Shown one piece after another: positions 53,960 to 63,608 of a DNA stretch of 64,000 bases (positions are counted from its first letter, which is position 1; every line of letters starts with the position of its first letter). A program made the position numbers and the translations under genes. The notes beneath the pieces are model-generated. The model saw only the letters and a program-made list of their open reading frames with translations, was not told where the DNA came from and ran no database searches. The stretch comes from Acinetobacter sp. UBA801 (GTDB lineage Bacteria > Pseudomonadota > Gammaproteobacteria > Pseudomonadales > Moraxellaceae): positions 53,021-117,020 of the forward strand of contig DBIN01000047.1 of the NCBI GenBank assembly GCA_002296655.1. The letters run 5' to 3'.

Positions 53960-55903
53960 CTACCTCTCCCCATACACCGTTGCAATCAAATGCTCCACCA
54001 CTTGCGGCTCAGCCAAAGTAGATGTATCTCCTAAACTATCCAATTCATTCGCTGCAATTTTGCGCAAAATACGGCGCATAATTTTACCTGAACGGGTTTT
54101 GGGTAAAGCAGGTGCCCAATGCAAAGCATCAGGCGTTGCAACAGGTCCCAAAATTTTGCGTACCCAGTTGATTAATTCTTCACGCAATTCCTCTGACTCG
54201 GGTGTACCAACTTGTAAAGTTACAAAGGTACAAATCCCCTGTCCTTTAATCTCATGCGGCATACCCACCACTGCCGCTTCAGCCACAGCTTCATGCGCCA
54301 CCAAGGCACTTTCAATTTCTGCGGTCCCTAAACGGTGCCCTGAAATATTCAAGACATCATCCACACGCCCCGTAATCCAGTAATAGCCATCTTCATCACG
54401 GCGCGCACCATCTCCTGTAAAATACGCACCAGGATAAGTCGAAAAATACGCTTCAATAAAACGCGCAGGATCACCCCAAATACCACGCATCTGCCCCGGC
54501 CATGAATCTTTGATAATTAAATTGCCTTCGGTCGCTCCTTCAAGTTCATGACCTTCGGCATCGACAATTGCAGGTTGTACCCCAAATAAAGGGCGTGTTG
54601 CCGAACCTGGTTTCAGCGGAGTTGCACCGGGCAATGCTGAAATTAATATCCCCCCTGTTTCGGTCTGCCACCATGTATCTACAATTGGGCAACGTCCTTC
54701 GCCTACCACGTTGTAATACCAGTTCCATGCTTCAGGATTAATCGGCTCGCCAACCGAGCCCAATAAACGCAAACTACTACGGTCACTTTCACGCACAAAA
54801 CGATCTCTCTCTCGCATCATGGCGCGAATGGCAGTCGGCGCAGTATATAAAATGGTGATGTTGTGTTTATCGACAATATGCCCTGTGCGCGCCCAACTCG
54901 GATAGTTTGGCACCCCTTCAAACATCACAGTGGATGTACCATTCGATAAAGGACCATACAAAACATAGGAATGCCCTGTAATCCAGCCTACATCAGCGGT
55001 ACACCAAAACACATCATCCTGTTTCAGATCAAAGACTTCTCGAAATGTGCTATTCACATAGGTCAGATAACCGCCTGTGGTATGCAAAACACCTTTGGGT
55101 TTTCCAGTAGAACCCGAGGTATATAAAATAAATAGTGGGTCTTCGGCATTCATCGGTTCGGGTGGGCAGATGTCATTCACCGACATAATTTCCATGTGAT
55201 ACCACAAGTCGCGTTCAGGCAGCATCTCAATCGGATTCCCTGTACGATGCACCACAATCACATTTTGTACACAGTCAGTACCTGCTACTTTTAGGGCAGC
55301 ATCGACATTGGCTTTTAAATAAATTGGCTTGCCACCACGCATGGCCGCGTCTGCAGTAACAATCAGCTTGGCCTGACAGTCTTCAATTCGGCTAGCCAAA
55401 GCATCGGGAGAAAAACCACCAAAAACCACACAATGCACTGCACCAATCCGTGCGCAGGCCAGCATGGCAATCGCAGCTTCGGAAACCATTGGCATGTACA
55501 GCACCACCCGATCCCCTTTTTGCACCCCGTTCTTTTTCAGCACGTTGGCAAAACGGCAGGTTTCATCATGCAAAGAAGCAAAAGAAACCACTTTATGCCG
55601 AGACGGATGGTCTCCTTCCCAAATAATTGCAGGTTTATGTGGATGTTCTTTTAAATGGCGATCTAAGCAATTGGCACTGACATTCAGTTGCCCATCCACA
55701 AACCATTCAATTTTAAAATGCTCGGGGTCAAAGTTGGTATTTTTGACTTGGGTAAAAGGTTTAATCCAATCTAAGCGTTGGGCCTGCTCTGCCCAATAAG
55801 TTTCAGGGTCATCTATAGATTGTTGATAGCGTTGAAAATATTCTGCCTCAGTGGTGCGGGCAGTCTTTTTAAATTCATCTGGAACAGGATATACGTCTTT
55901 CAT
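53960..55903 (-). CDS. acs: Acetyl-CoA synthetase
   Basis: A 647-residue AMP-forming acetate-CoA ligase. ANL motifs are present: [20 protein letters not shown] (P-loop), [40 protein letters not shown] and the acetylatable Lys in [18 protein letters not shown]. It activates acetate for the TCA and glyoxylate cycles, complementing the CoA-transferase on the left of the window. Activity is probably controlled by Lys acetylation, as in the family. Confidence 0.97.
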   Translation of the reverse strand: MKDVYPVPDEFKKTARTTEAEYFQRYQQSIDDPETYWAEQAQRLDWIKPFTQVKNTNFDPEHFKIEWFVDGQLNVSANCLDRHLKEHPHKPAIIWEGDHPSRHKVVSFASLHDETCRFANVLKKNGVQKGDRVVLYMPMVSEAAIAMLACARIGAVHCVVFGGFSPDALASRIEDCQAKLIVTADAAMRGGKPIYLKANVDAALKVAGTDCVQNVIVVHRTGNPIEMLPERDLWYHMEIMSVNDICPPEPMNAEDPLFILYTSGSTGKPKGVLHTTGGYLTYVNSTFREVFDLKQDDVFWCTADVGWITGHSYVLYGPLSNGTSTVMFEGVPNYPSWARTGHIVDKHNITILYTAPTAIRAMMRERDRFVRESDRSSLRLLGSVGEPINPEAWNWYYNVVGEGRCPIVDTWWQTETGGILISALPGATPLKPGSATRPLFGVQPAIVDAEGHELEGATEGNLIIKDSWPGQMRGIWGDPARFIEAYFSTYPGAYFTGDGARRDEDGYYWITGRVDDVLNISGHRLGTAEIESALVAHEAVAEAAVVGMPHEIKGQGICTFVTLQVGTPESEELREELINWVRKILGPVATPDALHWAPALPKTRSGKIMRRILRKIAANELDSLGDTSTLAEPQVVEHLIATVYGER

Positions 55904-56373
55904 CTGCTACTTCCTTAATGTTCTTGCATCTCATCACGAGATGTATGCCACGTTATTGATTATTATTTCCGCATATTCACAGTATGAACTTTCTTTTTTA
56001 TGGCTCACCATTCGGCTTTAGTCGCATAAACTTTATACAAACAATAGCATGCCAAATCGTTGACCGAATGCTATGTTCTTGCATTCATACTTTTCAGGTT
56101 TACATGCCACTGTACTGCGCATTGCATTATTTTTAAAGAAAATATCGTCTAATAACCGTGAGTATTAACATTTTTTTACGCAGCCAATCATTCATACCTG
56201 CGACCCTGTCTTATAGTAAAAACAACATATAACTAGCAGCCTAAGTGCTACAAAATAGTACGCTCATCACATCTTTCCAAGTTGTCTAAAATACTCACAA
56301 GCAAGCGTTGCAGCATTAACCAAATTGAGTTTTTCAGGCAAAATAGTCACTTCATTTTGAAATCGGAATTATT
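55904..56373. promoter_or_regulatory. Divergent promoter gap between acs and the MscS gene
   Basis: 470 bases without a gene. It contains both promoters. No terminator, RNA or repeat is recognised; a frame at 56282-56464 overlaps the channel gene in another frame and is rejected. Confidence 0.4.
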
Positions 56374-57360
56374 GTGGCAGAATCAAAACCCTCACTCAGT
56401 GAAGTGTCTGAAAACACCACTCAACTGTTGCAAGAAGCCACTGAAAAAACTACGCAGACCGTGATCAATCATACGGCCAAGTACAATGACGCCTATTCCA
56501 CCATCGACAAAATTATGGAAGGATTTTGGGAGCGTGTGCCGTATTTGATAATTGCAGCCGTGGTGCTGATTGTGTTTTGGCTGCTTGCTCGCGTGTTTAA
56601 ATGGTCTGTCCGCAAGACCCTAAACAATCGTTCCTATACCCGACAAAATCTGGTTTTGGTGCTGAATCGGGTCGGTAGTTCTGCAATTATTTTCTTTGGT
56701 TTTCTGATTGCGATGGTGATTGCGATTCCAGGTTTTACCCCTAGCCAACTCATGAGTGCTTTGGGTCTAGGCTCAGTTGCAATTGGTTTTGCTTTTAAAG
56801 ATATTTTCCAGAATTTATTGTCGGGTGTACTGATTTTGCTTGGCGAGCCATTTAAAATTGGTGATGACATCATCGTAAATAATATGGAAGGTACGGTAGA
56901 AGATATTCAGATTCGTGCTACCTTCCTGCGCTCTCCCGATGGGCGTCGCATCGTGATTCCAAATGCTACAGTGTATACCAGTGCGGTAACGGTCAATACG
57001 GCTTATACCCGTCGTCGTTGCGAGTTTGTGGTGGGTATTGGTTATGAAGATGACGTGCAAAAAGCCAAAGATATTATTTTGGCCATTTTAGACCGTGACA
57101 TCAAAATCTTGAGCCAACCTGCATTTAGCGTCAATGTCACTGCCTTGGCCGATTTTTCGATTAATTTAAATGTGCGTTGGTGGGTTAATACTACGGAAAC
57201 TAGTACCTCAGCGTCCATCAGTGAAGTGCAGGAGCGGGTGATTGCCGCTTTTGCCGAACATCATATTTCCATTCCTTATCCTGTGCAGGAAGTGAAAATT
57301 TATCGTGGTGATGCAGCAGTCAATGAAGATGATTCAGCTCGTGCTAAACAAACGCCCTAA
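56374..57360 (+). CDS. MscS-type small-conductance mechanosensitive channel
   Basis: A 328-residue channel. After a soluble N-terminus (1-48) come three helices (about 53-75, 95-120, and the pore-lining helix near 125-150 with LMSALGLGSVAIGFAFKDIF). The MscS beta domain follows: EPFKIGDDIIVNNMEGTVED, IVIPNATVYTS. The start is GTG at 56374 with GGAAT upstream. It releases solutes upon osmotic downshift. The 3' end overlaps rsmE by 27 bases tail to tail. Confidence 0.93.
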   Translation: MAESKPSLSEVSENTTQLLQEATEKTTQTVINHTAKYNDAYSTIDKIMEGFWERVPYLIIAAVVLIVFWLLARVFKWSVRKTLNNRSYTRQNLVLVLNRVGSSAIIFFGFLIAMVIAIPGFTPSQLMSALGLGSVAIGFAFKDIFQNLLSGVLILLGEPFKIGDDIIVNNMEGTVEDIQIRATFLRSPDGRRIVIPNATVYTSAVTVNTAYTRRRCEFVVGIGYEDDVQKAKDIILAILDRDIKILSQPAFSVNVTALADFSINLNVRWWVNTTETSTSASISEVQERVIAAFAEHHISIPYPVQEVKIYRGDAAVNEDDSARAKQTP

Positions 57361-58047
57361 AACATAAGCAATCACAGTTTCAGTACGAATAATACGGTTG
57401 CCCAAGTGCCGCGCTTGGCAGCCGTTTTTTTCTAGCAAATCAATTTCGTAGGGAATAAATCCACCTTCTGGACCAATCACAATACTACATGGATGCTGAA
57501 TGGTATGTGGCATAGCTTGATCGGTATAAGGATGCGCCACATAAGCAGGACAACCGGCAGAAATCAAACCGGACAAAACATCTTCCACAAAGGGTTTAAA
57601 GCGTTTATAAAGTTGGATCTCAGGTGCAATGGTATCGCCTGCTTGTTCCAAACCCAAAGTTACATATTGATCGAGTTGCTGCAAAAATGGCGTTTGCCAA
57701 TAGCTTTTATCGACCCGATAGCTGTGCAGTAAAATAATTTTTTCCACACCTAGCGTCACGCTATCCATAATTAAACGACGCAATACCTTGGGACGAGGTA
57801 AAGCCACAATCAGGGTCACAGGCAGTTTTTTCGGGACTGCTTCTTCATGTAGCGCTTTGACTTGAATCCGCTGCTCACGAACTTCCACCACTTCGGTCAA
57901 ATAACGCTTGCCTCCGCGAATCCCGACTTTTAAGCTGTCACCCACTTGCACACCGACATGCGTATGCAAATGCTGCACTTGGCGCTGGTCGCTAATAGAC
58001 CACACTTCATTTGGGGCCTGTCGTGGGTCAAGCAAAACGATATTCAT
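57334..58047 (-). CDS. rsmE: 16S rRNA m3U1498 methyltransferase RsmE
   Basis: A 237-residue SPOUT methyltransferase with an N-terminal PUA-like domain (1-70, HLHTHVGVQVGDSLKVGIRG). The SPOUT core carries DSVTLGVEKIILLHSYRVD, GLEQAGDT and the knot motifs SIVIGPEGGFIPYEIDLLEK and LGNRIIRTETVIAYVLG. It lies 2 bases after waaA, in an operon with it, and its 3' end overlaps the MscS gene on the opposite strand. Confidence 0.94.
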   Translation of the reverse strand: MNIVLLDPRQAPNEVWSISDQRQVQHLHTHVGVQVGDSLKVGIRGGKRYLTEVVEVREQRIQVKALHEEAVPKKLPVTLIVALPRPKVLRRLIMDSVTLGVEKIILLHSYRVDKSYWQTPFLQQLDQYVTLGLEQAGDTIAPEIQLYKRFKPFVEDVLSGLISAGCPAYVAHPYTDQAMPHTIQHPCSIVIGPEGGFIPYEIDLLEKNGCQARHLGNRIIRTETVIAYVLGRLFSTS

Positions 58048-58049
58048 AT

Positions 58050-59396
58050 TTAAAGATACTGATTAATCACGTGAATATGCTCCGTTAAAGAACCACGATT
58101 TTTATACATTATCACTTGGGCGTTCTGGTTCAATTGTGCACGCAAAGCAGGTTCAAACAACAATTGCGTTAACGTCTCTACAGCTTGTTCAGCATCTTCG
58201 ACCACGTACACCGCTTCTGCTGCAACAAACTCATCCACAATACTTTGGAAATTAAAATAATTTTTACCCAATACTGTGGCGACACTTAAGGCCAAAGGCT
58301 CTAAAATATTATGACCACCGCCAGGTTCATTCAGCGAGCCGCCAACATAACACGCCTGACTCAAGGCGTACCATAACCACATTTCACCCATACTATCGGC
58401 TAAATACACCTGTGTTTCGGGTTGGATCACTTCAGCCAAACTACGACGCTGCATATTGAGTTTCAGTTTTTGTACCTGCGCAGCCACTTCATCAAAACGC
58501 TCTGGATGACGCGGGACAACAATACATAACAGTTCAGGATGCTCTGCAAAATAAGGTTTCAGTGCAGTCAATAATTGCTGTTCTTCTGGTGCATGGGTAC
58601 TGGCAAGGGTAATAATTTTACGATCTTCCAATTGCCATGTCTGTTGTAACTGCACGGCTTGCTCTACAAAATCTTCTGGGGCACTAATATCAAATTTAAT
58701 ATTACCCACCACGTTTGTACGCTCGGTAGGCATCCCCAATGAAATAAAACGCTGTTGTGTGGCAAGGTCTTGCGCCAAAAGTTGCTGCAAATTTTGCAAC
58801 ATGCCCCGTGTCAATCCTTTAACTTTGGCATAGCCTTTGGCTGATTTTTCCGAAAGCCGTGCATTAATTAACAAACACGGGACTTTAAAATGCTGCGCCT
58901 GATCAATCAAATTTGGCCACAGTTCTGTTTCAACCAACGCCAATAATTTGGGCTGATATTTCTGATAAAACTCACGAATTAAATGTACCTGATCGGCAGG
59001 TAAATACACGGCTTGAAATAAATCTAAATACGGCGCTTTTAAAAATAATGATTTGGCACGCGCCTGCCCCGTTTTGGTGGTATTGGTGACTAAAACGGGA
59101 TGTCCCGCTTTTAAATAATGTTCAATTAAAGGTTGCGCGGCATTGGTTTCCCCTACCGACACCACATGAAACCAAATGGCATGTAAATTTTTAGCGGGCT
59201 GAAATGGGCCAAAACGCTCAAGCAGTTCTTGTTGTAATTGCTCAGGATGTTCGGCACGTTTACTAATACGTGACTGATAAATCGGTTTTAACAGCGCTAA
59301 TGCTGCGTTATACCAAAATGGAGTAGCCAAAAGATACGTCCCAAAGAAAGACTGTCGGCAAAATATAACAGAGCCACACGCGCATGTTAATTGCAT
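58050..59396 (-). CDS. waaA: 3-deoxy-D-manno-octulosonic acid transferase
   Basis: A GT-B glycosyltransferase adding Kdo to lipid A precursor (family GT30). Conserved blocks: AIWFHVVSVGETNAAQPLIE, the Glu in LLALVETELWPNLIDQ, LINARLSEKSAKGYAK and the sugar-nucleotide site VGGSLNEPGGGHNILEPLAL. The frame from 59396 would give 448 residues, but the first about 20 look unlike the family and have no ribosome-binding site; a start near TYLLATPFWYNAALALLKPI (perhaps TTG) is more likely. Followed by rsmE. Confidence 0.92.
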   Translation of the reverse strand: MQLTCACGSVIFCRQSFFGTYLLATPFWYNAALALLKPIYQSRISKRAEHPEQLQQELLERFGPFQPAKNLHAIWFHVVSVGETNAAQPLIEHYLKAGHPVLVTNTTKTGQARAKSLFLKAPYLDLFQAVYLPADQVHLIREFYQKYQPKLLALVETELWPNLIDQAQHFKVPCLLINARLSEKSAKGYAKVKGLTRGMLQNLQQLLAQDLATQQRFISLGMPTERTNVVGNIKFDISAPEDFVEQAVQLQQTWQLEDRKIITLASTHAPEEQQLLTALKPYFAEHPELLCIVVPRHPERFDEVAAQVQKLKLNMQRRSLAEVIQPETQVYLADSMGEMWLWYALSQACYVGGSLNEPGGGHNILEPLALSVATVLGKNYFNFQSIVDEFVAAEAVYVVEDAEQAVETLTQLLFEPALRAQLNQNAQVIMYKNRGSLTEHIHVINQYL

Positions 59397-59414
59397 GTGG
59401 CGCTATACGGGCTT

Positions 59415-60494
59415 TTATTCTACAGCGTGTTGTGTTTCAGCCAAAGTTGGATAATCGATATAGCCTTCTGCAACAGCAGTGCCAATCATAGTTTCCAGTT
59501 TGAGTTCATTTAAAGGTGCATCTACCAATAAACGCTCATACAAGTCTGGATTGGCAATATACGCCTTACCAAAAGACACTGCATCGGCCTTGCCTGAAGC
59601 CAATAATTCCACGGCATCGGCACGACTTAAACGCATGTTAGCAATATATGGCACACCGCCTGAACGTGCTTTCATTTCTTCGGAAATACTGTCTTCGGCC
59701 AAATATTCACGGGTAAAGAAAAAGGCGATTTTACGCTGACCCAATTGCTGCATGACATAACCAAAGGTTTCACGTGGATCATCATCGCCCATGTCATGCT
59801 CATCGCCACGTGGTGCTAAATGCACACCGACGCGACCTGCGCCCCAGACTTCAATTAAGGCATCCACCACTTCCAACAAGAAACGTGCACGATTTTCAAC
59901 TGAACCACCATATTCATCGTCACGTTGGTTGGTTTTGCTTTGCAGGAATTGATCAATCAAATAACCATTCGCTGCATGCAATTCTACTCCGTCAAATCCT
60001 GCCTCTTTGGCACGGATCGCGGCTTGTTTATATTGCTCAGTAATGGCGTGGATTTCTGCAATTTCTAAAGCACGTGGCAATACATAAGGACGTTTTGGAC
60101 GTAGTAAGCTGACATGACCAGCCTGTTGCACAGCACTTGCTGATACTGGTGTTTCACCATTTAACAGATCCGGATGCGATACACGACCAACATGCCAAAG
60201 CTGGGCAACAATCAGACCGCCCTTCTCATGAACCGCTTGAGTGACCTTTTTCCAGCCTTCGACCTGAGCATCGGTAAACAATCCTGGAGTATTTAAATAG
60301 CCATTGGCTTCTTCAGAAATCACGGTAGCTTCAGAAATTATCAGGCCAGCACTTGCACGTTGCGCATAGTACTCAACCATCATTGGGGTTGGAACGCGAT
60401 CAGTAGTTGCGCGGTTACGGGTCAGCGGCGCCATGATGACACGGTTTTTAAGATGCAGATCACCCAAAACCAAAGGAGAGTCTAATTCAGCCAT
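59415..60494 (-). CDS. Old yellow enzyme-family alkene reductase (NemA-like)
   Basis: A 359-residue FMN-dependent reductase. LKNRVIMAPLTRNRA, LIISEATVISEEANGYLNTP, LWHVGRVSHP, GFDGVELHAANGYLIDQFLQ (His and Asn ligands) and the C-terminal YIANPDLYERL follow the OYE pattern. It reduces electrophilic enones, maleimides or nitro compounds with NAD(P)H. ATG 60494 has AGAGG upstream. It is 20 bases after the ArsR-type regulator, as in NemR/NemA-type pairs, though this regulator is from a different family. Confidence 0.93.
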   Translation of the reverse strand: MAELDSPLVLGDLHLKNRVIMAPLTRNRATTDRVPTPMMVEYYAQRASAGLIISEATVISEEANGYLNTPGLFTDAQVEGWKKVTQAVHEKGGLIVAQLWHVGRVSHPDLLNGETPVSASAVQQAGHVSLLRPKRPYVLPRALEIAEIHAITEQYKQAAIRAKEAGFDGVELHAANGYLIDQFLQSKTNQRDDEYGGSVENRARFLLEVVDALIEVWGAGRVGVHLAPRGDEHDMGDDDPRETFGYVMQQLGQRKIAFFFTREYLAEDSISEEMKARSGGVPYIANMRLSRADAVELLASGKADAVSFGKAYIANPDLYERLLVDAPLNELKLETMIGTAVAEGYIDYPTLAETQHAVE

Positions 60495-60514
60495 TTTTGC
60501 CTCTAATCTCACAG

Positions 60515-60814
60515 TTAAAGTGAGTGTTTTAAATATTCGACATATTGCTGAATGAGTGCTTCATTACGAGAAAAATACGACCATTGTCCGTATTTTTCTG
60601 CACGAATAAGACCTGCCTGTTGCAGTACCGATAAATGATTTGACATGGTCGATTGCGACACTTTGCCCAAACGCTCAATGTGTCCTGCACATACGCCACG
60701 CTTAAAGTCGCCACAGTCATCTACCGACAAAAATTGTTCTGGTGCTTTTAACCATTCTAAAATTTGTCGACGAGTAGGATTGGCTAAGGCTTTAAAGATT
60801 AAATCGACATCCAT
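60515..60814 (-). CDS. ArsR-family transcriptional regulator
   Basis: A 99-residue winged-helix repressor (two adjacent ATG codons, 60817 or 60814). LIFKALANPTRRQILEWLK and KVSQSTMSNHLSVLQQAGLI followed by RAEKYGQWSYFSRNE are the ArsR fold. Two cysteines (DDCGDFKRGVCAG) may sense electrophiles or oxidation. It controls presumably the downstream reductase gene and itself; a large dyad lies upstream (60869-60906). Confidence 0.9.
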   Translation of the reverse strand: MDVDLIFKALANPTRRQILEWLKAPEQFLSVDDCGDFKRGVCAGHIERLGKVSQSTMSNHLSVLQQAGLIRAEKYGQWSYFSRNEALIQQYVEYLKHSL

Positions 60815-60868
60815 CATTCAGACACATATTCGTAAATATAAGCCCAATTCAGCAGCTGCTTTTAATAT

Positions 60869-60906
60869 ATCGTATTTTTTCGATATTAATATCGTTTTTT
60901 TACGAT
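60869..60906. promoter_or_regulatory. Nested dyad, likely operator of the ArsR-type regulator
   Basis: CGATATTAATATCG (60881-60894) is a perfect 14-bp palindrome; ATCGTA (60869) and TACGAT (60901) are complementary and share exactly its centre. The array lies 52-90 bases upstream of the regulator start, where the promoter is expected. Confidence 0.72.
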
Positions 60907-60971
60907 TTATGTAAATTTTTAAGTAACTCAACTGAATTGGGCAGGCTCATTAGGATCTTACAGACCGTAAC

Positions 60972-62067
60972 TTATAGGCCCTGTTTTAAACTGGCTTCAA
61001 TAAACTTGTCTAAATCACCATCTAAAACTGCACTTGTATTTGAAGTTTCCACGCCTGTACGCAAGTCTTTAATACGTGAATCATCCAATACATAAGAACG
61101 AATTTGGCTGCCCCAACCAATATCAGACTTCGAGTCTTCTAAAGCTTGAGCGGCCTCATTACGTTTACTCATTTCCAATTCGTACAACTTGGCACGTAAC
61201 TGTTTCCAAGCATGATCACGGTTGGCGTGTTGTGAACGCTGGTTCTGACAAGCGACCACAATACCTGTAGGTGCGTGGGTTAAACGTACCGCAGAGTCGG
61301 TTTTGTTAATGTGCTGACCACCCGCACCTGAAGCACGGTAAGTATCTGTACGAACATCGGCAGGGTTAATATCAATTTCAATGTTGTCATCCACTTCTGG
61401 TGAAACAAACACTGCAGAAAATGACGTATGACGACGGTTACCCGAGTCAAATGGCGATTTACGCACTAAACGATGCACACCCGATTCAGTGCGTAACCAA
61501 CCATAGGCATATTCGCCTTCAACGCGAATGGTCGCAGATTTAATCCCTGCCACATCACCATCCGATTCTTCCATCAATTCTGCTTTAAAGCCGTGACGTT
61601 CAATCCAGCGCATATACATACGCAACAGCATCGATGCCCAGTCTTGTGCTTCTGTACCCCCCGAACCCGCCTGAATTTCAACATAGCATGGGTTTGGATC
61701 CATTGGATTACTGAACATACGGCGGAATTCTAATTTCGCCAGTTCTTCTTCTGCAGAAGTCAATTCAGCTTGCACATCAGCCAACAGACTTTCATCATCG
61801 GCTTCAACGGCTAAGTCCAACATGGCTTGGGCATCTTCTAACTGTGTCGCCAAACCTTCTAGGACATGAATCACGTTTTCAAGCTCGCCCTTTTCTTTGG
61901 CCATGGCTTGCGCACGACTTTGATCATTCCAAATTGCAGGATCTTCTAACTCGCGGAGAACCTCTTCTAAACGCTCTTTTTTCAGATCGTAGTCAAAGAT
62001 ACCCCCGAAGTGTTTGACTACGTTCGTTCAAATCTTTTAATTGGTTTAGATAAGGATTAATTTCCAC
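60972..62067 (-). CDS. prfB: Peptide chain release factor 2 with programmed +1 frameshift
   Basis: RF2 terminates translation at UGA and UAA. The first part runs from GTG 62067 ([20 protein letters not shown]) to an in-frame TGA at 61995-61993; the site GGGGGTATCTTTGAC has the internal Shine-Dalgarno-like run and CTT-TGA-C slippery site known from E. coli. Reading continues in the +1 frame as [13 protein letters not shown] to a total of about 364 residues. [18 protein letters not shown] holds the GGQ motif and [11 protein letters not shown] the SPF motif. Expression is therefore autoregulated by RF2 level. Confidence 0.96.
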
Positions 62068-62099
62068 GTAAATTCTCTCAATTAACAATGAAGCTTATT

Positions 62100-62638
62100 A
62101 GCTGATAATTGTAGCACAGACCTATTCCGGCATTTCTACCCTGCTGTAAATTCCAGCGTAACTTTTCAGCTTTTATCAGTTAAATGCTAAAAGTGGCTAA
62201 AAATGAAGATCGCTTTCAACTTTTAAAACGAAAGCCCGATAGATATCCAACCTAAAAACAGCATACTCGATTAACACGGATGTTTATCTAAATGGATGAT
62301 CTATCGCCCTGATTTTTGCCTGACACATTCAGCTGAATACAAGCTTAAAAGTTGTGTTTCGCAATTGCTTCAACCCGCCAAAAACTAGCGAAGATGAAAC
62401 AATTTTGATGATTTAATGATCAACTTTAGTAAAATTCACAAAATACACATAGTTTTAATAAAACAAAACATTTAATTATTTCATCTTTATTTCAATCACT
62501 TAAACTCAAAAAATTACACAAATTAACGCTTGTAACAAAGCGGTAACTTTCCTGTGATTGACGCTGTTTTTTTTTCGCCTAGACTGAAAGTTGTAACAAA
62601 AAGTTTAACTGTTAACCAGATTCAGAGGGGTACTTTCC
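62100..62638. promoter_or_regulatory. Gap between prfB and the porin gene
   Basis: About 540 AT-rich bases between divergent genes. The part 62440-62630 should be the porin promoter and a long leader; GAGGGG precedes the porin start. No RNA gene or repeat is recognised. Confidence 0.4.
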
Positions 62639-63415
62639 ATGAAAAAATTAGCAATCGCATCAGCCCTACTTTCAGCTTTGGCTATCACTGGTACTGCGAA
62701 CGCATACCAAGCTGAAATTGGTGCATCAGCAGGACTGATTGATCCAGACAACGCCAGCTCAAGCGGTTTATTCGGTGTAGATGGTACTTATTACTTCAAC
62801 CCTGTACAAACCCGCAATGCGCCTTTGGCAGAAGCGGCGTTCCTTGATCGTGCTAGCAACGTAAATGCCAAATACCAATATGATGACTATGATTCTGCGG
62901 AACGTCACCGTTACGGTGTAGGTGCTGAATATTTCGTACCAAACTCAGATTTTTATTTAAGTGGTACAGTAGGTCGTGATGATCGTAAAGTAGACAATTC
63001 ACCTAATTTTGATGAAACTGTTTATAGTGCAGAAGTTGGTTACTTACCTGCACCAGGTTTGTTAATTGCAGCAGGCCTTAAAGGTTATGACAATGACCTT
63101 GATGATGGTGTAGACCCAACTTTACGTGCCAAATATGTAACTACACTTTCGAATGGTAAAGACATCAACCTTGAAGCAGGCGCTGCTTTTGGTGATCTAG
63201 ATGAATACAATCTAGCAGCAGACTACTTCATTGATAAAACTTTAAGCCTGGGTGTTGACTATTACGACAATGATCGTAATGACAGTAACGAATTTGGTAT
63301 CAATGCACGCAAATTCTTTACACCACAAGTCAGCTTGGAAGGTCGTGTAGGCTTTGGTGAAGTTGGTAATGCTGACTACAACCGCTTTGGTGTCGCTGCG
63401 AAATATCGCTTCTAA
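62639..63415 (+). CDS. Outer-membrane porin (putative porin family)
   Basis: A 258-residue protein with a signal peptide (MKKLAIASALLSALAITGTA, cleavage before YQAEIG). The mature part alternates polar and aromatic residues in strands typical of a beta-barrel and ends in YRF, the aromatic outer-membrane sorting end. TYYFNPVQTRNAPLAEAAFL is typical of the Acinetobacter porin group that includes Omp33-36, but it is shorter than that protein. Strong ribosome-binding site and terminator suggest high expression. Confidence 0.86.
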   Translation: MKKLAIASALLSALAITGTANAYQAEIGASAGLIDPDNASSSGLFGVDGTYYFNPVQTRNAPLAEAAFLDRASNVNAKYQYDDYDSAERHRYGVGAEYFVPNSDFYLSGTVGRDDRKVDNSPNFDETVYSAEVGYLPAPGLLIAAGLKGYDNDLDDGVDPTLRAKYVTTLSNGKDINLEAGAAFGDLDEYNLAADYFIDKTLSLGVDYYDNDRNDSNEFGINARKFFTPQVSLEGRVGFGEVGNADYNRFGVAAKYRF

Positions 63416-63441
63416 GCTTAAGTCTAATTCCTTACTCAAAT

Positions 63442-63470
63442 AGCACCCTTCTTCGGAAGGGTGCTTTTTT
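63442..63470 (+). terminator. Terminator after the porin gene
   Basis: AGCACCCTTC pairs with GAAGGGTGCT around TTCG, followed by T residues. Confidence 0.92.
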
Positions 63471-63608
63471 ATACCCTAAAATAAAGCAGTTAGGTAGAAA
63501 TAGTACATTGACTGTATGTTTATTTTCCGTACAATCAGCAACAACTGTAACAAAATAGTCATATTTCTATAACAGAGGGAATCTCAATAATGTAGGACTT
63601 ACGCACTA

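Noticed and set aside
53910-54383. 157-codon frame antisense to acs
   Set aside because: It is a shadow of acs, whose coding is certain; no ribosome-binding site.
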